From assembly GCA_963807305.1 (NCBI GenBank), contig CAWEBN010000001.1:1-64000 (forward strand): 64,000 bases of DNA, read 5' to 3'. A program made the position numbers and the translations under genes. Below are positions 31,790-40,194 of this stretch, piece by piece (the stretch's first letter is position 1; the number at the start of each line of letters is the position of its first letter). Origin of the DNA: JAOPZW01 sp963807305 (GTDB taxonomy: Bacteria; Actinomycetota; Thermoleophilia; Solirubrobacterales; Solirubrobacteraceae). Under the pieces are notes generated by a model. It had not been told where the DNA came from. It made no database searches and worked only from the letters and a program-made list of their open reading frames with translations.

Positions 31790-33157
31790 GTGACGGACGA
31801 GCGCTACCCTGCCGCGGCGATGCCGTCGGGAGCGTTACAGCGGAGGCTGCCCGCCTCCCTACGGGAGCACCCCACGTTCAGGCTCCTCTTCTGGGGCCAG
31901 GCGCTCTCGGTCGTGGGCGATCGCATCACGCCCGTCGCCATCGCCTTCGCCGTGCTCGAGCTGGGCTCGGCCAGCGACCTCGGCCTCGTCCTGGCCGCCG
32001 GCGGGATCCCGTTCGCGCTCTTCGCGCTGGTCGGCGGCCTGTGGGCCGACCGCGTCGGCCGGCGCCGGGTCATGCTCGCCTCCGACATCGTCCGTGCCCT
32101 CTCGCAGACGGTCACCGCGGTGCTGCTGCTCACGGGCACCGCGGAGGTGTGGATGCTCGCCGCGCTGGCCTTCGTCTACGGGACGGCCGCGGCGGTGTTC
32201 ATGCCCGCGCTCATCGGGCTGATCCCGCAGACCGTGAGCGCCGCGCGCCTGCAGGAGGCCAACGGGCTGCTGTCTCTGACGCGCAGCACGGCGAGCGTGG
32301 CCGGCCCGGTGCTGGCCGGGGTGCTCGTGGTCTCGGCCGGCTCGGGCGAGGCGATCGCGGTCGACGCGGCGACCTTCGCGGTCAGCGCGCTGTGCCTGGC
32401 GCGCATGCGCACCGGCGCCGAGCCGAACGCCGCGATCGCCGATGTGGCCGGCACGGCCCCCGCGGGGCACGAGCCCTTCCTGGCCGGACTGCGCGCCGGA
32501 TGGCATGAGGTGCGCTCGCGCACATGGCTGACGTGGGGCCTGATCGCCATGTGCGTCTACCACGTCTTCGTGCTGCCGTCGGTCTTCGTCCTCGGCCCGG
32601 CGCTGGCCGAGCAGCAGCTCAACGGCGCGTCGAGCTGGGCGGCCATCGTCGCCTGCTTCGGCATCGGGGGCGTGCTGGGCAACGTCGTGGCGTTGCGCCT
32701 CCCGCTGCGCCGGCCGGTCTTCACCGCCGCCCTGGCCCTCGTGGGGGCGAGCACCCAGGCGGCGATCATCGGCTCCGGCCTGGGCACCGCGGGGATCGCG
32801 GCGCTCGAGCTGCTGGCCGGCATCTGCGTCGCGCTCTTCTTCACCCTGTGGGACCTGAGCATCCAGGAGCAGGTCCCCGCGCGGGCCGTGTCGCGCGTCA
32901 GCGCCTACGACTTCAGCGTCTCGATGGGCCTCATGCCGCTGGGGATGGTGATGGCCGGGCCCATCGCCGACCAGCTCGGCCTGCAGGCGACGCTGCTCGG
33001 GATGAGCGCGGTGGGCCTCGCGGGCGCGCTCGGCTGGCTCGCGCAGCCGTCGGTGCGCCGCCTGCAGCGGCCGTCGGCGGCCACGCCCGACGAGCCCCTG
33101 CTCGTCGGCGCCCCGGCGCCGGCGGTCGGCGCGGGCGGGCGCGAGCGGCACGCGTAG
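31790..33157 (+). CDS. MFS transporter, DHA3-type exporter
   Basis: 455 residues from GTG 31790, 9 bp after yebC. About 12 hydrophobic segments are visible. The MFS loop 2-3 motif is GGLWADRVGRRRVMLASD, and FWGQALSVVGDRITPVAI at the first helix is typical of MFS_3/DHA3 (macrolide-efflux-like) transporters. A loop of about 30 residues splits the two halves (MRTGAEPNAAIADVAGTAPAG). The C-terminal tail is Ala/Gly/Pro-rich and cytosolic. Drug or metabolite efflux is likely by family; the substrate is unknown. Confidence 0.9.
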   Translation: MTDERYPAAAMPSGALQRRLPASLREHPTFRLLFWGQALSVVGDRITPVAIAFAVLELGSASDLGLVLAAGGIPFALFALVGGLWADRVGRRRVMLASDIVRALSQTVTAVLLLTGTAEVWMLAALAFVYGTAAAVFMPALIGLIPQTVSAARLQEANGLLSLTRSTASVAGPVLAGVLVVSAGSGEAIAVDAATFAVSALCLARMRTGAEPNAAIADVAGTAPAGHEPFLAGLRAGWHEVRSRTWLTWGLIAMCVYHVFVLPSVFVLGPALAEQQLNGASSWAAIVACFGIGGVLGNVVALRLPLRRPVFTAALALVGASTQAAIIGSGLGTAGIAALELLAGICVALFFTLWDLSIQEQVPARAVSRVSAYDFSVSMGLMPLGMVMAGPIADQLGLQATLLGMSAVGLAGALGWLAQPSVRRLQRPSAATPDEPLLVGAPAPAVGAGGRERHA

Positions 33158-33260
33158 GGCGCGAACGGCATCGTCAGGGAAAGCGCTCCGCCCACCGCGA
33201 CTGCCTTCCCTCGATGATGCTGTTCGGCGCCGCGAACCGCAACGCACGCAAGGCGGACGG

Positions 33261-34394
33261 CTACGCCGCCGCCGCGTCCGCGTCGTCGCGCACCAGCCGC
33301 CGCGCCCGGTAGAGCCGCACGGGCCCGTCGACGCCCTTGAGCGAGCGGGCGCCCGCCGGCGACCAGCGGTAGGCCTCGCCGACCGCGTCGCGGACGTCGC
33401 GCGTGGCCAGCACGCTGCCGGGGCGGGCGATCGAGGTCACGCGGCTGGCCAGGTTGACCGGGCGCCCGTACCAGTCGCCGGCGCGGCTCAGCGCGGCGCC
33501 CGAGGCCATGCCGACCCGCAGCTGCGGGAAGTCGTCGCCCTCGGCGTCGGCGGCGTCGACGAGGTCGAGCGCGAGGGAGAGCATCGCGTGCGCGTCGGGG
33601 CCGACGAGCATCGCAGCGTCGCCGATGGTCTTGACCAGGCGCACGTCGCCGCGCAGGCGCTCGGCGGTGAGCTCGACCAGGCGGTGCGCCACCCGCCCGA
33701 GCTCGTCGGGCGCGACCTGCTCGCCCAGGCGGGTGAAGCCGACGAGGTCGGCGAAGCAGACCGTGACGTCGCGCGCGCCCGGCAGGGCGCCCGCCTGGCG
33801 CTCGGCGGCGTTGATGGCCTCGGTGCGCACCGCCTGGCGCAGGTGCAGGCGGGCCATGTACTCGAGCATCGGGCCGATCATCGGCATGAAGCCCGCGACG
33901 CGCTCGGCGTAGCGGCGCGTGAGCTCCGCCTCGCTCAGGCCCGGCTCGAGGACGAGCTCGAGCGCCGCCGTGCGCAGCGCCTCGGCCGTCTGCGCCATGC
34001 CGCGCCCGATGACCCGGACGACCGCGAGCTGCTGCTCCTCCCCGATCCCCGCCTCGAGGAAGGAGCGGGCGATCCTGGCGGCCTCGACATCGGTGTCCGA
34101 GCACACGATGGCGTCGACGTCGGGGACCGGCACGCCCTGTGCGCGGCGCAGCGCGACGAGGAAGTCCGGATCGATCCCGACGCGCTCGCCGACCTCGCGT
34201 GTCGAGTAGCGCGCCTGGCCGCCCATGGCGCGCTCGGCGCCGACGAACAGCAGCCTCCCGTCGCGGCTGGCGGCGCGCAGGTCCGCGAGCGGCACGCCCT
34301 CGGCCTCCAGCTGCTCGAGGAGCTCCAGGCGCGCCGCGCGGGCCGCGCCCTCGAGTCCGTCGAGCAGCCCTTCGGCGGCGAAGTCGGTGGCCAC
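33261..34394 (-). CDS. Class III adenylate cyclase with Rv1264-like regulatory domain
   Basis: 377 residues from GTG 34394. Residues about 1-190 are an all-helical region with the features of the autoinhibitory domain of M. tuberculosis Rv1264 (RYSTREVGERVGIDPDFLVALRRAQGVP; LRTAALELVLEPGLSEAELTRRYAE). In Rv1264 this domain makes the enzyme acid-responsive. Residues about 210-360 are the catalytic domain: VTVCFADLVGFTRLGE (first metal Asp), LVKTIGDAAMLVG (substrate Lys and second metal Asp), and GRPVNLASRVTSIARPGSVL (transition-state Asn and Arg). Key residues are conserved, so cAMP synthesis is likely; pH regulation is an inference. It is convergent with the MFS gene. Confidence 0.9.
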   Translation of the reverse strand: MATDFAAEGLLDGLEGAARAARLELLEQLEAEGVPLADLRAASRDGRLLFVGAERAMGGQARYSTREVGERVGIDPDFLVALRRAQGVPVPDVDAIVCSDTDVEAARIARSFLEAGIGEEQQLAVVRVIGRGMAQTAEALRTAALELVLEPGLSEAELTRRYAERVAGFMPMIGPMLEYMARLHLRQAVRTEAINAAERQAGALPGARDVTVCFADLVGFTRLGEQVAPDELGRVAHRLVELTAERLRGDVRLVKTIGDAAMLVGPDAHAMLSLALDLVDAADAEGDDFPQLRVGMASGAALSRAGDWYGRPVNLASRVTSIARPGSVLATRDVRDAVGEAYRWSPAGARSLKGVDGPVRLYRARRLVRDDADAAAA

Positions 34395-34433
34395 AGCCGC
34401 AAGCTTAGGCCGAACGGACCGGCGCGCCGTGCT

Positions 34434-35681
34434 TCAGCGGTCCGCGCTGAAGCGCGCCTGGCCGTCGCCGCGACCCAGGTGCCCGACGAGCGCGGCCACG
34501 ATGCGCGGGTCGAACTGCGAGCCGGCGCAGCGAACGAGCTCGGCGATGGCGTGATCGTGCGCCATCCCTGCCCGGTAGGGCCGGTCGGAGGTCATCGCGT
34601 GGTAGGCGTCGCAGGCCAGGATGATGCGGCTGCCGAGCGGGATCTCCTCGCCGGCGAGGCGGTCGGGATAGCCCGTGCCGTCGAAGCGCTCGTGCTCGTG
34701 GCGGACGATCCGCGCGACGCTGCCCATGCCCGGGATCGCGCGCAGGATCCGCTCGCCGATGACCGGATGCTCGCGCATGACGTCCCATTCCTCGCCGGCC
34801 AACGGGCCTGGCTTGTGCAGGACGCGGTCGGGCATCCCGACCTTGCCGATGTCGTGCAGCAGCGCGGCGTGCCCGACGCGCTCGATCTCCACCTCGTCGA
34901 GGCCGAGGGCGGCCGCGACCGTCTTGGCCATCTCGACGACGAAGGCGGAGTGCTCGCCCGTGTAGCGGTCGCGCTCGACGAGCGCGGTGGCGAGCGCCTC
35001 GATGACGTGCGCCTGGGCGCGGAAGGGGTTGATGCTGCCCTCGGCCGGGCGGGCCGCGGCGCGGGCGCCGCCGTCGGCGCGGGCGCGATCCAGGCCGCGT
35101 GCGGCGGCGGCCAGCAGGCGCTCGATCGTGGTGCCGGCGCGATGCGTGGCGACGCCGGCGGAGACGGTGACGAAGCCCGCGCCCGGGATGTCGCTGCCGT
35201 CGAGCTCGGCGATCAGCCGCTCGCAGCATGCGCGCGCGCCCGGCAGGCGCGTCGCGGGCATGAGGACCGCGACCTCGTCGGCGCCGGTGCGCCCGATGAC
35301 GTCGGACGCGCGCGTGAGACCTCGCAGGCGCTCGGCGACGGCCAGCAGGGCCGCATCGCCGGCCGCGGCGCCGCGGCGGGCGTTGAGCGAGCGGAAGTCG
35401 TCGATGTCGACGAGTGCCAGCGAGGCGGGCTGCTCGGCGCGGCCGGCGTGGGCGAGGACCGCCTCGGCGTCGCCGCAGAAGGCCTCGAGCGTCAGCAGCC
35501 CGGTGCAGGCGTCGGTGCGGGCGCGGTGGGCGAGCCGGGCCTCGAGGCCGGCGAGCCGGGCGTGGGCGTCGGCCAGCGCGCGGCGCAGTTCCTGGCGATC
35601 GCCCCACAGCAGCACGATCGCGTCATCGGTTCCCTTTAGCCGAACGTTGAGCGGGTGGACACATGGTCGGTTCCCTGACAT
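34434..35681 (-). CDS. Degenerate GGDEF with HD-GYP phosphodiesterase domain
   Basis: 415 residues from ATG 35681; a GTG about 23 codons later (IVLLWG) is an alternative with a better upstream purine tract. Residues about 50-205 are a GGDEF domain whose signature is degraded to TGADEV, so it is probably not a cyclase. Residues about 225-400 are an HD-GYP domain with HSAFVVEMAK, ALLHDIGKVGMPD, HPVIGERIL, VRHEHERFDGTGYPDRL and LACDAYHAMTSDRPYR. Metal and GYP residues are all present, so c-di-GMP hydrolysis is expected. It is adjacent to, and in the same direction as, the adenylate cyclase (39 bp), and divergent from ruvC. Confidence 0.9.
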   Translation of the reverse strand: MSGNRPCVHPLNVRLKGTDDAIVLLWGDRQELRRALADAHARLAGLEARLAHRARTDACTGLLTLEAFCGDAEAVLAHAGRAEQPASLALVDIDDFRSLNARRGAAAGDAALLAVAERLRGLTRASDVIGRTGADEVAVLMPATRLPGARACCERLIAELDGSDIPGAGFVTVSAGVATHRAGTTIERLLAAAARGLDRARADGGARAAARPAEGSINPFRAQAHVIEALATALVERDRYTGEHSAFVVEMAKTVAAALGLDEVEIERVGHAALLHDIGKVGMPDRVLHKPGPLAGEEWDVMREHPVIGERILRAIPGMGSVARIVRHEHERFDGTGYPDRLAGEEIPLGSRIILACDAYHAMTSDRPYRAGMAHDHAIAELVRCAGSQFDPRIVAALVGHLGRGDGQARFSADR

Positions 35682-35737
35682 CCCGGGTGCCCGGGCCGCG
35701 GGGAGGCGTCCGGGCCGCCACGGAGAATCACGGTCCG

Positions 35738-36235
35738 ATGGTGGTCCTCGGCATCGATCCCGGCCTCGCCAACTGCGGCTTTGGAGTCGTCGTTCGGCGT
35801 AGCCATCGGCTTGTCGCCACGGACGGCGGGGTCATCGCCACCGCCGCGGGGCTGGCCCCCGAGCGCCGGCTGGCCACGTTGCACGCGCGCCTGAGCGACC
35901 TCATCGAGGAGCACCGGCCCGACGCGGTCGCTCTTGAAGCACTGTATTTCGGTCAGAACGTTCGGACGGCCTTCGCGGTCGGCCAGGCGCGGGGCGTCGT
36001 GCTGCTCGCCGCCGGCCAGCACGGCATCGACTGCGTCGACTACACGCCGCAGCAGGTCAAGGGCGCCGTGTGCGGGAGCGGCCGCGCGGAGAAGGGCCAG
36101 GTGGCCCGGATGGTCCAGGCGCTGCTCTCGCTCCCCGAGCCGCCGCGGCCCGATCACGCCGCCGACGCGCTCGCCGTCGCCATCTGCCACGCCAACCACG
36201 CGCCGCTGGCCGCGGCGGCGGCGGTCGCCGGGTGA
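35738..36235 (+). CDS. ruvC: Holliday-junction endonuclease RuvC
   Basis: 165 residues from ATG 35738. Resolves Holliday junctions made by RuvAB. Catalytic acidic residues are in place: Asp7 (LGIDPGLANCGFG), Glu67 (ALEALYFGQN), and Asp139 and Asp143 (PRPDHAADALAVAICHAN). The DNA-contacting NVRTAFAVGQARG and PQQVKGAVCGSGRAEKGQVARMV stretches are canonical. Its stop overlaps ruvA as GTGA. Confidence 0.98.
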   Translation: MVVLGIDPGLANCGFGVVVRRSHRLVATDGGVIATAAGLAPERRLATLHARLSDLIEEHRPDAVALEALYFGQNVRTAFAVGQARGVVLLAAGQHGIDCVDYTPQQVKGAVCGSGRAEKGQVARMVQALLSLPEPPRPDHAADALAVAICHANHAPLAAAAAVAG

Positions 36236-36816
36236 TCGCGCTCGTCGCCGGCGACGTCGCGGTCCGCCGCCCCGACCACGTCGTGGTGGAGACCGCGGGC
36301 GGGGTCGGCTATCGCCTGGCCGTCTCGTCCGAGACGCTGCGCCAGGTCCCCGCGGTGGGCCGCGCCGTCTCGCTGCACACGCATCTGGTCGTTCGCGACG
36401 ACGCGCTGGCCCTCTACGGCTTCGCCACCGAGGAGGAGCGCGACCTCTTCCTCGCGCTCATCGGCGTGCAGTCGGTCGGGCCGAAGGTGGCGCTCGCGGT
36501 GCTCAGCGGCGGCAGCCCGCGCGAGCTGGTCGCCGCGCTGGTCGCCGGCGACGTCGCCCGCCTGCAGGCCGTGCCCGGCATCGGCAAGCGCACGGCCGAG
36601 CGGATCGTGGTCGAGCTGCGCGAGAAGGTCGGCGTGCCCAGCGAGCTCGACGAGCCGATCACCGTCACCCGCGGCGACGACCCGCGCCACGTCGCCCGCG
36701 ACGGGCTGCTCGAGCTGGGCTTCCAGCCGGCCGAGGCGCAGGCGCTGCTCGCCGCGGCCGAGGGCGAGACGGCCGAGGAGCTGCTGGCCAGCGCGCTGCG
36801 GGGAGTGAAGCGATGA
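36232..36816 (+). CDS. ruvA: Holliday-junction binding protein RuvA
   Basis: 194 residues from GTG 36232. Tetrameric junction-binding subunit: the OB fold (VIALVAGDVAVRRPDHVVVETAGGVGYRLAVS), the HhH pairs (LIGVQSVGPKVALAVLS, LQAVPGIGKRTAERIVVELREKV) and the mobile C-terminal RuvB-binding domain (RDGLLELGFQPAEAQALLAAAEG) are all present. Coupled to ruvC by four bases and 55 bp from ruvB. Confidence 0.98.
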   Translation: MIALVAGDVAVRRPDHVVVETAGGVGYRLAVSSETLRQVPAVGRAVSLHTHLVVRDDALALYGFATEEERDLFLALIGVQSVGPKVALAVLSGGSPRELVAALVAGDVARLQAVPGIGKRTAERIVVELREKVGVPSELDEPITVTRGDDPRHVARDGLLELGFQPAEAQALLAAAEGETAEELLASALRGVKR

Positions 36817-36871
36817 CGGCGCGTCATTGCTCGCCCGCCGCGAGCGGCGACATCGGAGGTCGGCCCTCGCG

Positions 36872-37888
36872 ATGAGCCTCGAGCGCATCCACACCCCGGG
36901 AGCCCTGGACGGCGAGGACGAGCTCGACCGCTCGCTGCGCCCGCGCACCCTCGACGAGTTCGTCGGCCAGGACGGCCTGCGCGAGCAGCTGCAGGTCTCG
37001 ATCGAGGCGGCGGCCGCCCGCGGCGAGGCGCTCGACCACGTGCTGCTCGCGGGTCCGCCCGGCCTGGGCAAGACGTCGCTGGCGCAGATCATCGCCTCGG
37101 AGCTCGAGGTGCCCTTCGTGCAGACCGCCGGCCCGGCGCTCGAGCGCAAGGGCGACATCGCGGCGCTGCTGAGCGCGCTCGAGCCGCGGGCCGTGTTCTT
37201 CGTCGACGAGGTCCACCGCCTCAACCGCGCCCTGGAGGAGACCTTCTACCCGGCCATGGAGGACCGCCGGCTGCCGATCACGATCGGCCAGGGCGCGGGG
37301 GCGAGGGTCGTGACCCTCGACCTGCCGCCCTTCACGCTCATCGGCGCCACCACCCGCGCGGGCCTGCTGACCACGCCGCTGCGCGACCGCTTCGGGATCC
37401 AGCACCGCTTCGAGCCCTACGGCGTCGAGGACCTCGCGCAGATCGTCCGGCGCTCGGCCGCGATCCTCGACGTCGCACTCGACGACGGCGGCGCCTGGGC
37501 CATCGCCGCGCGCTCGCGCGGGACTCCGCGCGTGGCCAACCGTCTGCTCAAGCGCGTGCGCGACTGGGCCGAGGTGCGCGGCAGCGGCATGGTCGACGAT
37601 GCGGCGGCCGATGCGGCCCTCGCGATGCTCGAGGTCGACGAGCTCGGCCTCGACCGCCTCGATCGCGAGATCCTCACCACCATCTGCGCGCAGTTCGCCG
37701 GCGGCCCGGTCGGGCTCTCGACGCTGGCCATCGCCGTCAACGAGGAGGCCGACACCCTCGAGGACGTCTACGAGCCCTACCTGCTCCAGCGCGGGCTCAT
37801 CCAGCGCACGCCTCGCGGCCGCGCCGCAACCCTGCGCGCCTACGAGCACATCGGGCTCGAGCCGCCGCGCGAGACCGCGCTCTTCTGA
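36872..37888 (+). CDS. ruvB: Holliday-junction branch-migration ATPase RuvB
   Basis: 338 residues from ATG 36872 (MSLERIHTPG), preferred over an in-frame ATG 45 bp upstream because RuvB families start here. AAA+ motor: LRPRTLDEFVGQDGLREQL, Walker A GPPGLGKTS, Walker B VFFVDEVHRL, sensor 1 FTLIGATTRAG, arginine finger LRDRFGIQHRFEPY, sensor 2 RGTPRVANRLLKRVRDWAEVRG, and the winged-helix C-terminus GGPVGLSTLAIAVNEEADTLEDVYEPYLLQ. Confidence 0.98.
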   Translation: MSLERIHTPGALDGEDELDRSLRPRTLDEFVGQDGLREQLQVSIEAAAARGEALDHVLLAGPPGLGKTSLAQIIASELEVPFVQTAGPALERKGDIAALLSALEPRAVFFVDEVHRLNRALEETFYPAMEDRRLPITIGQGAGARVVTLDLPPFTLIGATTRAGLLTTPLRDRFGIQHRFEPYGVEDLAQIVRRSAAILDVALDDGGAWAIAARSRGTPRVANRLLKRVRDWAEVRGSGMVDDAAADAALAMLEVDELGLDRLDREILTTICAQFAGGPVGLSTLAIAVNEEADTLEDVYEPYLLQRGLIQRTPRGRAATLRAYEHIGLEPPRETALF

Positions 37889-37930
37889 TCGGGGCGTATC
37901 ACCGCGGGCGCGTGCTCGCTCCGGGAGGGC

Positions 37931-38734
37931 ATGCCCCCGCCGTCTGCCACCGGTGCTCCGGCATTGCCCGTCCGGACGCCGCGCGCGCTGCTCGAGCGAG
38001 TGCGCTCGCACGTCCCGCGCCAGCTGCGCCGAATGGGCGCCAAGCTCGCCGAGTGGGACCACGCCGAGGGCGAACGGGAGGAGGGCACCGAAGCGCAGCG
38101 GGGCCGCCTGCGCTACTGGCTGCCCTTCGCGATCGTGGCGGTGTCGGTCGGCGCGGCCGCGATGGGGTGGCAGGCCTCGGTCGCCGACGAGCGCGCGACG
38201 CACCACGACGTGGTCTCGCGCCAGGACCTCGTCCGGCTCTCGCAGATCAAGCTCCAGAAGCTGCAGACGGTGGACGCCGAGCTGCGGACCTACGGCGAGT
38301 ACGAGCGCTACGCGCTCCTCGCGCGCGAGCAGGCCCGCGACGCTCTCTCAGCTGGGGGAAGCGAGCGCCGACGCCTGTGGGCCTCGGCTGCCGCCAACGA
38401 GGCGCTGGCGCAGTCGCTCTACGGCCAGCTGCGGCTGGCGGGCGACATCCCGGGCTCCCGTCACCCGTACGACGTCCAGGCGGCGCTTGCCCGGGCCGAG
38501 TCCGGCGACCCAGATCTCTCGAGCGTCGAGCCGAACGCCCGGCGGGCCGAGGCGCGCGACCAGCGCGGCCGGAGCCTGCACATGACCGGCCTCGCCGTGC
38601 TCTACGTCGCCGGCCTCGTCTTCTTCACGCTCGCGGCCGTCACCGGCGGTCGACGCGCGCGCACGTTCGCCGTTCTGGGCGCGACCTTCGCCGTGGCCGC
38701 GTTCGCGGGCTTTCCGATGGTCAGGTGGGGCTAG
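37931..38734 (+). CDS. Membrane protein of unknown function (three TM segments)
   Basis: 267 residues. A basic, Pro-rich cytosolic start (about 1-60) leads to TM1 at about 63-85 (LPFAIVAVSVGAAAMGW). A long helical region of about 130 residues with no Cys, rich in Ala, Arg, Glu and Gln, follows. The end is a hairpin of two TMs at about 215-235 (MTGLAVLYVAGLVFFTLAAVTGG) and 243-262 (TFAVLGATFAVAAFAGFP). The next gene has the same TM-helix-TM-TM plan and starts one base after this stop, so the two may form one complex. No known family was recognised. Located directly after ruvB. Confidence 0.75.
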   Translation: MPPPSATGAPALPVRTPRALLERVRSHVPRQLRRMGAKLAEWDHAEGEREEGTEAQRGRLRYWLPFAIVAVSVGAAAMGWQASVADERATHHDVVSRQDLVRLSQIKLQKLQTVDAELRTYGEYERYALLAREQARDALSAGGSERRRLWASAAANEALAQSLYGQLRLAGDIPGSRHPYDVQAALARAESGDPDLSSVEPNARRAEARDQRGRSLHMTGLAVLYVAGLVFFTLAAVTGGRRARTFAVLGATFAVAAFAGFPMVRWG

Positions 38735-38735
38735 C

Positions 38736-40187
38736 GTGCCCCACGACGGACCGGAGCTGATCGGCGAGGCGATCGGCGAAGCCGAGCGCAAGCCCGGCCG
38801 CCTGGTGGCGGTGATGACCGTGCTCGTGACGCTCGCGGCTGCCGCGACCGGCTACATGCAGGCGACAGCGCTGCGCGACCACGCCGAGGCGGCGGTGCGC
38901 GCCGAGCGCCTTGCGGCCCTCGCGGTGGACGTGGCGGCCGGCAGCAACGAGCAGGTGCAGGTCCAGCTCGACCGCTACCGCACCGTGGGCGAGGAGCAAC
39001 AGCAGGCACGGCATTCGACCGGGCGGGAGTCCGCCCGGTGGATCCGCGTCGCACAGGCCACGGCGCGCGACACGCGGGCCATCGCGCAGACCGCGCAGAT
39101 TCCCGTTCGGTGCTCCGCGCAGACCGCCCGGTGCGCCGCCCGAGCGCTGCCCGTGATCTGCTCCCCCGAGCTCGAGGGGGGCGGCTGCGGCGCGGGCGCG
39201 CAGTTCAGCCGCGACCGCGACAAGTCGTTCCCGACGCGCTACGAGCAGGCCGCGCAGTGGGAGGGCTACCGGCTGCTCGGGCTGCGTGAGGCCGCGAACC
39301 AGCAGGCCGACGCGGCGGAGGGGCGGTTCGCTCATCTCGCCGCCGCGTTGACGATGTTGGTGGTGGCCGTCTTCCTCTTCGGGTATTCGCTGACGCCCCA
39401 GGGACGCGAGCGTCGCGCGCTGTTCTCCAGCGTGGCGACGGCCTTCGCGCTCGTCGGCATCGGCTGGGCCATCTTCCATGGGCTGCGCGGGAGCGAGCGC
39501 CCGGCCCCGTCGGCGGCTGTCGCCTTTGCGTACGGCGAGGTGGCGCTGCACGACGGCCGCTATGGGCCGGCGGTCACCCATCTGCAGCGTGCCGTCGCCG
39601 CGTGGCCGAAGGCCGTCACCGCCTACGCGGACCTGGGGCAGGCGCAGTTCCTCAAGAACGAGGGCGAGCTCTCCGGTGTGACGAGCGTGCCGGCGAAGCG
39701 CTCGCTGGAGGAGGCGATCGCGGACGACAGCAAGGCCATCGAGAACGGATCCGAGTCGCCCATGGTCTCGTCGGACAAGGGCGGCAGCCTGCTCTTCCTC
39801 GGGCTGCTCATGCACGACGACGGCCAGGTCCGCGACGCGCGCGCGCTGAGCGCCGACGCCGCCGAGCGCTTCGAGGAGCAGCGCAGGGAGGGGCGCCACC
39901 CCGGCGTTTATCTCATCAGCGCTCGCTTCAGCATCGCCGAGGCCGATCTCGCCCTGGGAGCGCCCCATGCCCGTCCCGAGTACTGCGAGGCCATCCGCAC
40001 GATGGTCGAGCTGAGGCGCGAAGTGGATGTCGACGGCGTGATCGTGCCGGCGGCGCACACCGATCTGCTCGCCATCGTGCACGCGCATCCGCGACTGGCG
40101 CACGCCGCGGCACAGATCGAGCGCCAGGTCGACCTCGCCGCCGCCGGGCGGATGAGCTACGGCTGCGCCGAGCAGCCCCGGCGCTGA
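38736..40187 (+). CDS. Membrane protein with Cys-rich loop and TPR-like C-terminus
   Basis: 483 residues from GTG 38736. TM1 at about 24-42 (VAVMTVLVTLAAAATGYMQ). An Ala/Gln/Arg-rich helical region contains four Cys between about 124 and 151 (VRCSAQ, ARCAAR, VICSPE, GGCGAG) that could form disulfides or bind metal. Two TMs follow at about 205-222 (LTMLVVAVFLFGY) and 235-250 (VATAFALVGIGWAIF). From about 262 on, TPR-like helices are visible (AFAYGEVALHDGRYGPAVTHLQRAVAAWPKAVTAYADLGQAQFL, ARALSADAAERFEEQRREG). The plan matches the preceding gene with the TPR part added. Function unknown; a membrane-bound scaffold is the best guess. Confidence 0.75.
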   Translation: MPHDGPELIGEAIGEAERKPGRLVAVMTVLVTLAAAATGYMQATALRDHAEAAVRAERLAALAVDVAAGSNEQVQVQLDRYRTVGEEQQQARHSTGRESARWIRVAQATARDTRAIAQTAQIPVRCSAQTARCAARALPVICSPELEGGGCGAGAQFSRDRDKSFPTRYEQAAQWEGYRLLGLREAANQQADAAEGRFAHLAAALTMLVVAVFLFGYSLTPQGRERRALFSSVATAFALVGIGWAIFHGLRGSERPAPSAAVAFAYGEVALHDGRYGPAVTHLQRAVAAWPKAVTAYADLGQAQFLKNEGELSGVTSVPAKRSLEEAIADDSKAIENGSESPMVSSDKGGSLLFLGLLMHDDGQVRDARALSADAAERFEEQRREGRHPGVYLISARFSIAEADLALGAPHARPEYCEAIRTMVELRREVDVDGVIVPAAHTDLLAIVHAHPRLAHAAAQIERQVDLAAAGRMSYGCAEQPRR

Positions 40188-40194
40188 GCCGCGC

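Noticed and set aside
35636..35737. Extended RuvC start upstream of 35738
   Set aside because: RuvC families begin with the MxxLGIDPG segment at 35738. The extension has no ribosome site and overlaps the divergent promoter region.
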